Positions 57,742 through 64,000 of a DNA stretch of 64,000 nucleotides are shown here, piece after piece. The position numbers and the translations under genes were made by a program. The notes beneath the pieces were generated by a model. The model made no database searches. It had not been told where the DNA came from and worked only from the letters and a program-made list of their open reading frames with translations. Position 1 is the stretch's first letter; each line of letters opens with the position of its first letter. The DNA is taken from positions 1 through 64,000 of the forward strand of contig NZ_QUZH01000030.1 of the NCBI RefSeq assembly GCF_009761675.1, written 5' to 3'. Origin of the DNA: Bhargavaea sp. CC-171006. Lineage in GTDB: Bacteria > Bacillota > Bacilli > Bacillales_A > Planococcaceae.

Positions 57742-57970
57742 CTGGTATGCGCGGTTCCACTCTGGTTTGGGAGGAGCAAAAAGCGCCCCTCCCCCCTCGG
57801 TGCCCGTAACGGGGGCAAGGCGGCCGGCCTACTTCATTTCGGCTCGGCGCTCCGAGGTGCATTTCCGCGCGCAGCGGCCCGGGCCGCTTTCAGCCGGCGG
57901 CGGCCCTCTCTGTCGAGCATGCGCAACGTACTTCTCCTCTTCGTCGCTTTCGGTATGTTGTATCCTTATT
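57711..57970 (-). promoter_or_regulatory. Cysteine T-box riboswitch of cysE-cysS
   Basis: Textbook T-box on the minus strand: AGTA (specifier-loop 5' side), AGAGAG, GGCTG apex, specifier TGC (Cys) at 57861-57859 in GAAATGCACC, then AGAGTGGAACCGCG and the terminator. Uncharged tRNA-Cys would promote readthrough into cysE, cysS and probably mrnC-rlmB. Confidence 0.93.
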
Positions 57971-57977
57971 GACCTCT

Positions 57978-58005
57978 ATTGTACTTGGGGAACGCGGAAA
58001 GTCAA
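57978..58005 (-). promoter_or_regulatory. SigA-type promoter of cysE-cysS
   Basis: TTGACT and TACAAT with a 16-base spacer, just after gltX and right before the T-box. Confidence 0.75.
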
Positions 58006-58040
58006 TTGATTAAACCGTATGCGGAAAATGACCGGGGCAT

Positions 58041-59498
58041 TCAGCCTGCATACGCGGAGACACGCCGGATAACCTTGTCGCGGCCAAGAAGCGAGATTGA
58101 TTCCTGGAGCTCCGGACCATGCGTCTGGCCGGTCGTCACGACGCGGATCGGCATGAAGAGGTTCTTGCCCTTGTGTCCGGTCTCTTTCTGCACGGCCTTG
58201 ATTGCGCCTTTGATCGATGCCGGATCGAACGATTCGAGTTCCTCGAGCTTCGTCTTGAATGCTGTCATGACTTCCGGAACCTGCTCGCCCGAAAGGACGG
58301 CCTTTGCTTCCTCATCGTATTCGATGTCTTCGTTAAAGAACTGGGCGGACAATTCGACAATTTCCGCACCGAAGCTCATCTGCTCCTGGTACAACGCGAT
58401 CAACCGCTCGGCCCATTCCCGCTCTTCTGCCGAAAGCTCTTCCGGCAGGCGGCCCGCCTTCTGTAGATGCGGCAGCGCCAGCTTCACGACTTCCTCGAGA
58501 GGCAGTTGCTTGACGTACTGGTTGTTCATCCATGTCAGCTTCTGCTTGTCGAAAAGCGCGGGCGACTTCGAAAGACGGTCCGCTTCGAACATTTCGATGA
58601 ACTCTTCCTTCGAGAAGATTTCATCCTCGCCCTTCGGCGACCAGCCGAGAAGTGCGATGAAGTTGAAGAGCGCCTCCGGCAGGTAGCCGAGCTCCTCATA
58701 TTGCTCGATAAATTGGATGATCGATTCGTCACGTTTCGACAATTTCTTGCGGCTTTCGTTCACGATCAGTGTCATATGGCCGAATGTCGGCGGCTCCCAG
58801 CCGAACGCCTCATAAATCATCAACTGCTTCGGCGTATTGGAGATGTGGTCATCCCCGCGGAGCACATGCGAGATCTTCATATAGTGGTCGTCGACCGCCA
58901 CCGCGAAGTTATAGGTCGGCACGCCATCCTTTTTCACGATGACCCAGTCGCCGAAATCACCGGATTCGAACGATACTTCATCCTTGACCATGTCCTGGAA
59001 TTTGTACGTGCGGCCTTCCGGCACGGCAATGCGGATGCTTGGCTGGCGGCCTTCCGCTTCCAGCTTCGCGCGGTCGTCGTCTGTCAGATGACGGCACTTG
59101 CCGCTGTAGCGCGGCATTTCCCCGCGCGCCTGCTGGGCTTCGCGCTCCGCTTCCAGTTCTTCTTCGGTGCAGTAGCACTTGTAGGCCAGCCCCTTCTCCA
59201 GGAGACCGTCGTACAGTTCCTTGTAAAGGTCGTTCCGCTCCGATTGGCGGTACGGCCCATATTCACCGCCGACATCAATGCTCTCATCCCAGTCCATGCC
59301 GAGCCATTTCAGGTAGCGGAGCTGCGATTCCTCGCCGCCCTCGATGTTGCGCTTGGCGTCGGTGTCCTCGATCCGGATGATGAATTTGCCGCCGTTGTGG
59401 CGGGCGTAGAGATAGTTGAAGAGCGCCGTCCGGGCGTTCCCGATATGCAGATGCCCCGTCGGACTCGGTGCATAGCGTACACGGACTTCCTGTGTCAT
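58041..59498 (-). CDS. gltX: Glutamyl-tRNA synthetase
   Basis: 485 residues from ATG 59498 ([20 protein letters not shown]), AGGAGG upstream. HIGN motif (18-21) and [10 protein letters not shown]. In Bacilli the enzyme charges both tRNA-Glu and tRNA-Gln. The long upstream frame is not family-like. Confidence 0.98.
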   Translation of the reverse strand: MTQEVRVRYAPSPTGHLHIGNARTALFNYLYARHNGGKFIIRIEDTDAKRNIEGGEESQLRYLKWLGMDWDESIDVGGEYGPYRQSERNDLYKELYDGLLEKGLAYKCYCTEEELEAEREAQQARGEMPRYSGKCRHLTDDDRAKLEAEGRQPSIRIAVPEGRTYKFQDMVKDEVSFESGDFGDWVIVKKDGVPTYNFAVAVDDHYMKISHVLRGDDHISNTPKQLMIYEAFGWEPPTFGHMTLIVNESRKKLSKRDESIIQFIEQYEELGYLPEALFNFIALLGWSPKGEDEIFSKEEFIEMFEADRLSKSPALFDKQKLTWMNNQYVKQLPLEEVVKLALPHLQKAGRLPEELSAEEREWAERLIALYQEQMSFGAEIVELSAQFFNEDIEYDEEAKAVLSGEQVPEVMTAFKTKLEELESFDPASIKGAIKAVQKETGHKGKNLFMPIRVVTTGQTHGPELQESISLLGRDKVIRRVSAYAG

Positions 59499-59539
59499 AA
59501 TTGGTTCCTCCTGTTCGTTCGAACATGTTTGCTCCGTCC

Positions 59540-59567
59540 ATTTTACCACAGCGCGAGAGGTTTTAAA
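59540..59567 (-). promoter_or_regulatory. Possible promoter of gltX
   Basis: TTTAAA and TAAAAT with a 16-base spacer, 42 bases before gltX. Confidence 0.4.
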
Positions 59568-59601
59568 GCGCGGGGCATGGGTGAACCGAGTGAAGGCCGG
59601 G

Positions 59602-59695
59602 ATGTCTGCGCGTGAACTTTGAAGATTCGTGCGCGAACACCGGGGCGGAGAGGTTTTCGCACGCAAACTTCCCCGATTCGTACGCGAACCCATTC
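59602..59695. repeat. Degenerate ~21-bp repeat array E
   Basis: CGYGAAC/CGCAAAC cores recur with their final GAAC or AAAC at 59614, 59635, 59665 and 59686 (spacing 21, 30, 21); GATTCGT also recurs before two of them. It lies between the ispF terminator and the gltX promoter. Weaker than arrays A, B and D. Confidence 0.5.
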
Positions 59696-59713
59696 ATACC
59701 CTCTTCTCCACGC

Positions 59714-59742
59714 AAAAGGCCGCCCGAGATATCCGGGCGGCC
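59714..59742 (-). terminator. Terminator after ispF
   Basis: GGCCGCCCG and CGGGCGGCC with a short loop, then TTTTG, seven bases past the ispF stop. Confidence 0.9.
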
Positions 59743-59748
59743 CTGTTT

Positions 59749-60225
59749 TTACGCTTTCTCCAATAAAATCACCGCGAGTGCGGCAATCCCTTCTTCGCGG
59801 CCGACAAAACCGAGCTTTTCGGTCGTCGTCGCCTTGACATTCACCTGCGACACATCCGCATGAAGCAGTTCCGCGATGCGGGTTCGGATTTTGTCGATAT
59901 GCGGCGCCATTTTCGGCCGCTGGGCCATAATCGTGCAGTCCACATTTCCGAGCTTCCAGCCCTGCGCTTTGACATCCGCCCAGACCCGTTCCAGCAGCAC
60001 CGCGGAATCCGCGTCCTTGAACGCCTCGTCGGTGTCCGGGAAGTGATGGCCGATATCCCCTCCGCCGATCGCGCCCAGTGCAGCGTCGGTTACGGTATGC
60101 AACAGCACATCCGCATCCGAGTGCCCGATGAGGCCGCGCTCGTGCGGAATGGTCACGCCGCCGATGATGAGCGGGCGCCCTTCTGCGAATTCATGCACGT
60201 CAAATCCTTGTCCGATCCTGATCAT
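59749..60225 (-). CDS. ispF: 2-C-methyl-D-erythritol 2,4-cyclodiphosphate synthase
   Basis: 158 residues, trimeric MEP-pathway enzyme. GQGFDVHEF (zinc ligands Asp/His), [10 protein letters not shown] and the [13 protein letters not shown]-terminal motif. ATG overlaps the ispD stop (ATGA). Confidence 0.97.
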   Translation of the reverse strand: MIRIGQGFDVHEFAEGRPLIIGGVTIPHERGLIGHSDADVLLHTVTDAALGAIGGGDIGHHFPDTDEAFKDADSAVLLERVWADVKAQGWKLGNVDCTIMAQRPKMAPHIDKIRTRIAELLHADVSQVNVKATTTEKLGFVGREEGIAALAVILLEKA

Positions 60226-60926
60226 TCTTTCTCCTCCTGCCGTTCCAACAGCGCCTCGCCGATCGCGAGGTCCACCTTTGTCGTCATCTTCAGATTATCA
60301 TACGTGCTCTCGACGACGCGGACGGGATGTCCGAGCCGCTCGACCAGCATCGATTCGTCCGTACCGAGAAATCCTTCGGACAGCGCTTTTTCCTCAGCCT
60401 CGGCCAGCAGGTCCGCGCGGAATGCCTGCGGGGTCTGCACAAGCCACACGGTGCTCCGGTCGGGCGTGGATTGTACGACTCCGGCCGCCACCTGTTTCAC
60501 GGTATCCTTGGACGGAACCGCGGCAATCGCGGCGCCGTGCTCCTGCGCCGTCTCCGCCAGTTCCCGGATCACCCGGGGGGAAAGGAAAGGCCGCGCGGCG
60601 TCATGCACCATGACGACCGCCTCGTCCCCGCCGCCCGCAGCGATAAATGCCCGGACACATGCGCGGACACTGTCCTGCCGCTCTCCCCCGCCGTCCGGCA
60701 TCGCCGTGATTTTCGTGATGCCGTGGTCCGCCAGCATTTCCCGGATCCGGTCCCGTTCATCCGGACGCACTGCAAGGATGATGCCGGTGCAGTCCGGGTC
60801 CTGCTGGAACACGGAAAGCGTCCGGACAAGGATCGGCTTCCCCGCGAGCGGAAGGAACAGCTTGTTTTCCCCTGCTCCCATCCGCCGGCCGCTTCCCGCC
60901 GCCGGCAGCATGACTGTGTATTCCAT
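60222..60926 (-). CDS. ispD: 2-C-methyl-D-erythritol 4-phosphate cytidylyltransferase
   Basis: 234 residues from ATG 60926 ([17 protein letters not shown]), eight bases after GGAG. CTP-binding AAGSGRRMG and [10 protein letters not shown], plus [14 protein letters not shown] isoprenoid pathway with IspF. The upstream in-frame start lacks an SD. Confidence 0.96.
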   Translation of the reverse strand: MEYTVMLPAAGSGRRMGAGENKLFLPLAGKPILVRTLSVFQQDPDCTGIILAVRPDERDRIREMLADHGITKITAMPDGGGERQDSVRACVRAFIAAGGGDEAVVMVHDAARPFLSPRVIRELAETAQEHGAAIAAVPSKDTVKQVAAGVVQSTPDRSTVWLVQTPQAFRADLLAEAEEKALSEGFLGTDESMLVERLGHPVRVVESTYDNLKMTTKVDLAIGEALLERQEEKE

Positions 60927-60976
60927 TCGATTCCACTCCATCAAGCGAAAGGACAGGGCCGGGGCCCTGCCTTCCG

Positions 60977-62053
60977 TCAGTTTTTCGCTTTCACGTCACG
61001 CGGCCGGGCAAAGATCATCCGTCCCGCAGACGTCTGCAGCACACTTGTCACCGCAACGGTGAGCGTCTTGCCGATCTGGTTTTTCCCGTTTTCGATAACG
61101 ATCATCGTCCCGTCGTCCAGGTAAGCGACTCCCTGATTGGCTTCCTTGCCTTCCTTGATGACGGTGACGCGCATTTCCTCGCCCGGGATGACGACCGGCT
61201 TCACGGCATTTGCCAGGTCGTTGATGTTGAGTACCCGGACATTGTGCAGTTCGCACACTTTGTTCAGGTTGAAGTCGTTTGTCACGACAACCCCGCCGTT
61301 TTTCTTTGCCAGGCGGACAAGCTTCATGTCGACTTCGCTCACGTCATCAAAGTCTTCGTCGGTGATGACGGTCTGACGGTCGTCCTGGATCCGCTTCAGG
61401 ATGTCGAGCCCCCGGCGCCCCTTCGTCCGCTTAAGTGAGTCGGATGAGTCCGCGATGTGCTGCAGTTCGGTCAGGACGAATTGGGGGATGACCAGCTCGC
61501 CCTCCAGAAAACCGGTTTCCGAAATGTCCGCAATCCGGCCATCGATGATGACGCTCGTGTCGAGGATTTTCTGGCTTGCCGTTGATTCGGAAGGCGGCTG
61601 TACACCGTCTTTTTTCTTTTCCCCGCTTCTCGTGAACGTCTGGATCAGCTCTTCACGCTTCTGGAAGCCGAACTGGAAACCGAGGTAGCCGAGAAGCACG
61701 GAGAGGATCACCGGCAAAATGTCCGTGATGGGCGGGAACTGGATTGCGCCGACTGCGAAAGACAGCAGAAACGCAACAATCAGACCGATGATCATACCGA
61801 CCGTTCCGAACAGCAGGTCAAGCACGGGCGCTTTCATAAGACGCTCCTCAAGCCACTTGATTGATCGTACGGTCGGCTCTGTCAGCACGAGGCTCAGCAG
61901 ATAAAAAAGAATGGCACCGATTAATGCGGAAGTATAGGCATTGGTGAGCCATAGCTGGTTAACGGATAAAAGTTCGAATAATGACGGAAGAAAAATGGCA
62001 CCAAGCGTGGCCCCGATCAGTGCATAGGCAACCTTTACAAAAAAGTTCAGCAT
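60977..62053 (-). CDS. yacL: PIN/TRAM domain membrane protein YacL
   Basis: 358 residues from ATG 62053, AAGGAGGTG upstream. Four N-terminal membrane helices (to about 135), then a PIN domain (ILDTSVIIDGRIADI, conserved acidic residues) and a C-terminal TRAM domain. Probable RNA-active nuclease of unknown target. In B. subtilis disA lies between radA and yacL; here it does not. Confidence 0.92.
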   Translation of the reverse strand: MLNFFVKVAYALIGATLGAIFLPSLFELLSVNQLWLTNAYTSALIGAILFYLLSLVLTEPTVRSIKWLEERLMKAPVLDLLFGTVGMIIGLIVAFLLSFAVGAIQFPPITDILPVILSVLLGYLGFQFGFQKREELIQTFTRSGEKKKDGVQPPSESTASQKILDTSVIIDGRIADISETGFLEGELVIPQFVLTELQHIADSSDSLKRTKGRRGLDILKRIQDDRQTVITDEDFDDVSEVDMKLVRLAKKNGGVVVTNDFNLNKVCELHNVRVLNINDLANAVKPVVIPGEEMRVTVIKEGKEANQGVAYLDDGTMIVIENGKNQIGKTLTVAVTSVLQTSAGRMIFARPRDVKAKN

Positions 62054-62253
62054 GGTTTTCACCTCCTTGTTTAAAGTATACACGTTCGACCCCCGGACTT
62101 CCTTCCGGAGAGGGATGAAAACCAAAAGATTTCCATAATTATTCGGACGCCCGGGGAGGAAAGAAGTTCCTTATGAAGAGGCGCCGCCCGTGGCGAAGTG
62201 ATCCGGACAGTCCGGATCCTCAAATCCTTCCCCTTCCCGCCCCTCCCGAAACC

Positions 62254-62291
62254 AAAAAACGGCCCCGCCGCATGTATATGCAACGGGACCG
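62254..62291 (-). terminator. Terminator after radA
   Basis: CGGTCCCG pairs with CGGGGCCG (one G-U) and six T follow. It is 135 bases after the radA stop. Confidence 0.8.
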
Positions 62292-62425
62292 CCTTGTTTT
62301 AATCTATGCCGCAACGTTTCGTGCGTGAGGGCCGGGTTTTCCGGCAAGCCGCGGACGATTGTCAACGTTTCACCAAAATTCGTCACCGCTTCACCCAAGA
62401 TCGTGAATCTCTCAATAAAACCCGC
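62292..62425. other. radA 3' region, in place of disA
   Basis: No gene; consists mainly of repeat array F. The remaining 200 bases up to yacL (62054-62253) also contain no gene and no trace of disA that I can recognise. Confidence 0.7.
62357..62419. repeat. Degenerate 21-bp tandem array F (three units)
   Basis: Units at 62357, 62378 and 62399: GATTGTCAACGTTTCACC, ATTCGTCACCGCTTCACC and GATCGTGAATCTCTCAAT, each continuing to 21 bases. The core GTCAACGTTTCA matches array B. It sits between the radA stop and its terminator. Confidence 0.7.
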
Positions 62426-63799
62426 TTACTTGAATGCCTCTCCCAGCGCTTCGGCGACAGTGCTGACGCCGACAACCTGGATGCCTTCCGGATAATCCCA
62501 ACCTCCCAGGTTCGATGCGGGGACGATGGCGCGTTTGAATCCGAGCTTTTTCGCTTCCTGGACACGCTGTTCGATGCGGGACACACGGCGGATCTCCCCG
62601 GTCAGCCCGACTTCGCCGACAAACACGTCGTACTGGCTGACGGGGGTGTCCTTGAAGCTCGAGACGATGCTCGTCATGACGGCGAGGTCGATCGCCGGCT
62701 CATCGAGCTTCACGCCGCCCGCCACCTTGATGTAGGCGTCGTGCGTCTGGAGCAGCATGTTCATCCGTTTTTCAAGCACGGCCATGAGAAGCGACACGCG
62801 GCTCTGGTCCAGGCCTGTCGCCATGCGCTTCGGATAGTTGAAACTGGATTGTGTGACAAGCGCCTGGATTTCGACGAGAATCGGCCGCGTGCCTTCCATC
62901 GAGGCGACGACGACGGAGCCCGCCGCTCCCTGCGAGCGCTCTTCCAGGAACAGCTCGGAAGGGTTCAGCACTTCCTTCAGCCCGGACTGGATCATCTCGA
63001 AAATGGCCATCTCGTTTGTCGAACCGAACCGGTTTTTCACGCTGCGGAGAATCCGGTACGTGTGATGGCGTTCGCCTTCAAAGTAAAGGACCGTGTCGAC
63101 CATATGCTCGAGAAGACGGGGACCCGCGATCTGCCCTTCTTTCGTCACGTGTCCGACGAGGAAGATGGCCGTCCCGGTCGTTTTTGCAATCCGCATCAGG
63201 TCGGCTGTGCACTCTCGAACCTGGGAGACACTGCCCGGCGCGGACGTGACATCCGGGTGGTGGACCGTCTGGATGGAGTCGACGATGACAAACTGCGGCT
63301 TCAGTTCCTCGATCGACAGCCGGATATGCTCCATGTCGGTCTCGGAATAGATATAAAGTTCCGGAGAGGTGACGCCGATCCGCTCCGCACGGAGTTTGGT
63401 CTGGCGGACCGATTCCTCGCCGGAGATATAAAGGACGCGCCGTCCCTTTTCGGCAAGAAGCGATGATACCTGAAGCAGGAGTGTAGATTTGCCGATTCCC
63501 GGATCGCCGCCGATCAGGACAAGCGAGCCCGGCACCACGCCCCCGCCCAGCACGCGGTTCAGCTCGCCGAACGCCGTTTCGACACGCGGCTCTTCCTGCG
63601 TCTCGACCGAGGTGATCGGGGACGCCTTGCCTGCAGGCCCCGCCTCGGTCCGGAAGGCGCCTCCGCGCGCGGCCTTCCCGACAATCGCCACTTCCTCGTC
63701 CATCGTGTTCCATTCGCCGCAGCCCGGGCAGCGGCCCATCCACTTCGGAGACTCGTATCCGCAATCCCGGCACATGAACTTTGTCTTCTTCTTGGCCAT
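62426..63799 (-). CDS. radA: DNA repair protein RadA (Sms)
   Basis: 457 residues from ATG 63799 ([20 protein letters not shown]), TGGAGGT upstream. Zinc finger Cys10, Cys13, Cys24, Cys27; RecA-like ATPase with [10 protein letters not shown]; the RadA motif KNRFGSTNE; Lon-like C-terminal domain. Branch-migration helicase in recombination. Follows clpC as in B. subtilis. Confidence 0.97.
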   Translation of the reverse strand: MAKKKTKFMCRDCGYESPKWMGRCPGCGEWNTMDEEVAIVGKAARGGAFRTEAGPAGKASPITSVETQEEPRVETAFGELNRVLGGGVVPGSLVLIGGDPGIGKSTLLLQVSSLLAEKGRRVLYISGEESVRQTKLRAERIGVTSPELYIYSETDMEHIRLSIEELKPQFVIVDSIQTVHHPDVTSAPGSVSQVRECTADLMRIAKTTGTAIFLVGHVTKEGQIAGPRLLEHMVDTVLYFEGERHHTYRILRSVKNRFGSTNEMAIFEMIQSGLKEVLNPSELFLEERSQGAAGSVVVASMEGTRPILVEIQALVTQSSFNYPKRMATGLDQSRVSLLMAVLEKRMNMLLQTHDAYIKVAGGVKLDEPAIDLAVMTSIVSSFKDTPVSQYDVFVGEVGLTGEIRRVSRIEQRVQEAKKLGFKRAIVPASNLGGWDYPEGIQVVGVSTVAEALGEAFK

Positions 63800-63817
63800 T
63801 TGTACCTCCAGGTACGG

Positions 63818-63854
63818 AAAAGACATCCCGCCGCGGAATGCGGACGGGATGTCT
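63818..63854 (-). terminator. Terminator-like hairpin between clpC and radA
   Basis: AGACATCCCG and CGGGATGTCT form a 10-bp stem followed by TTTT. Overlaps the radA leader, so it may only partly stop transcription. Confidence 0.65.
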
Positions 63855-63882
63855 GAACCATTTGTTTGATAGATTGATTATA

Positions 63883-64000
63883 TCATTTTTTTGCGCTGCC
63901 TGCAGTTGCAGGCTCTTCGGCGCGGACCGTGTACTGGCCGTCTGCGTCGACGTCAAAGACGACTTTGTGTCCTGCAAGCACTTCGCCTCTCAGAAGTTCT
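63883..64000 (-). CDS. clpC: ATP-dependent Clp protease ATP-binding subunit ClpC, C-terminal end
   Basis: Last 39 codons of a frame entering from the right edge: ELLRGEVLAGHKVVFDVDAD then a variable tail ending AGSAKK and TGA. The segment matches the D2 small-domain end of ClpC (B. subtilis: ...EGQHIVLDVEDGE...), and the position before radA is that of clpC in the ctsR operon. Partial. Confidence 0.8.
   Translation of the reverse strand, partial: ELLRGEVLAGHKVVFDVDADGQYTVRAEEPATAGSAKK

Overview
The window is a housekeeping segment of a Gram-positive, low-GC-group chromosome. Nearly every gene is on the minus strand. Gene order from high to low coordinate matches the Bacillus subtilis block clpC-radA-yacL-ispDF-gltX-cysES-mrnC-rlmB-rae1-sigH-secE-nusG-rplKAJL-rsmC-rpoBC-str-S10-spc-alpha-ecf-truA-rplM-rpsI. 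Base composition is GC-rich for Bacillales, and protein details (type-Z S14, SigH, YuiF-like transporter, T-boxes, L10 leader) fit Bacillales, probably Planococcaceae (a Bhargavaea/Sporosarcina-like organism; this is inference, no marker search was possible).

Layout. 1-4230: accessory end with the 3' end of a Cys-rich repeat protein (+), a SCO1-like protein with two paralogous membrane proteins, two DMT transporters and a Rossmann-fold protein. 4262-9241: rpsI, rplM (own promoter), truA, the ECF energising module, then a structured non-coding interval. 9242-23536: alpha, spc and S10 ribosomal operons, from rplQ back to the S10 promoter. 24004-35735: a YuiF-like transporter and the complete ilvD / ilvBNC-leuABCD pathway, inserted between tufA and rpsJ, which usually lie close together. 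36197-48476: tufA, fusA, rpsG, rpsL, rplGB, rpoC and rpoB. 48772-53838: rsmC, rplL, rplJ, rplA, rplK, nusG, secE, sigH. 53909-64000: rae1, rlmB, mrnC, cysS, cysE, gltX, ispF, ispD, yacL, radA and the 3' end of clpC.

Regulation read from sequence: near-consensus SigA-type promoters before rplM, rpsJ, the YuiF-like gene, ilvD, rplGB, rplJ, rplK, secE and cysE; a Cys T-box before cysE; a second T-box lying inside the ilv cluster between ilvD and ilvB, with an apparent Ile specifier; an L10 leader before rplJ; a cre-like palindrome upstream of the ilvD promoter; and intrinsic terminators at most operon ends.

Most unusual: (1) six intergenic arrays of highly degenerate direct repeats with a fixed 20- or 21-bp period (about two helical turns), each with its own motif, mostly between the terminator of one operon and the promoter of the next; (2) a structured transcript-like element with a terminator between rplQ and ecfA1; (3) a repeat whose variation is mostly synonymous only in a Cys-rich frame (KCKCDG units) at the left edge; (4) absence of disA, map and rpmGB from their usual slots. 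No tRNA, rRNA, IS element, prophage or CRISPR array was seen.
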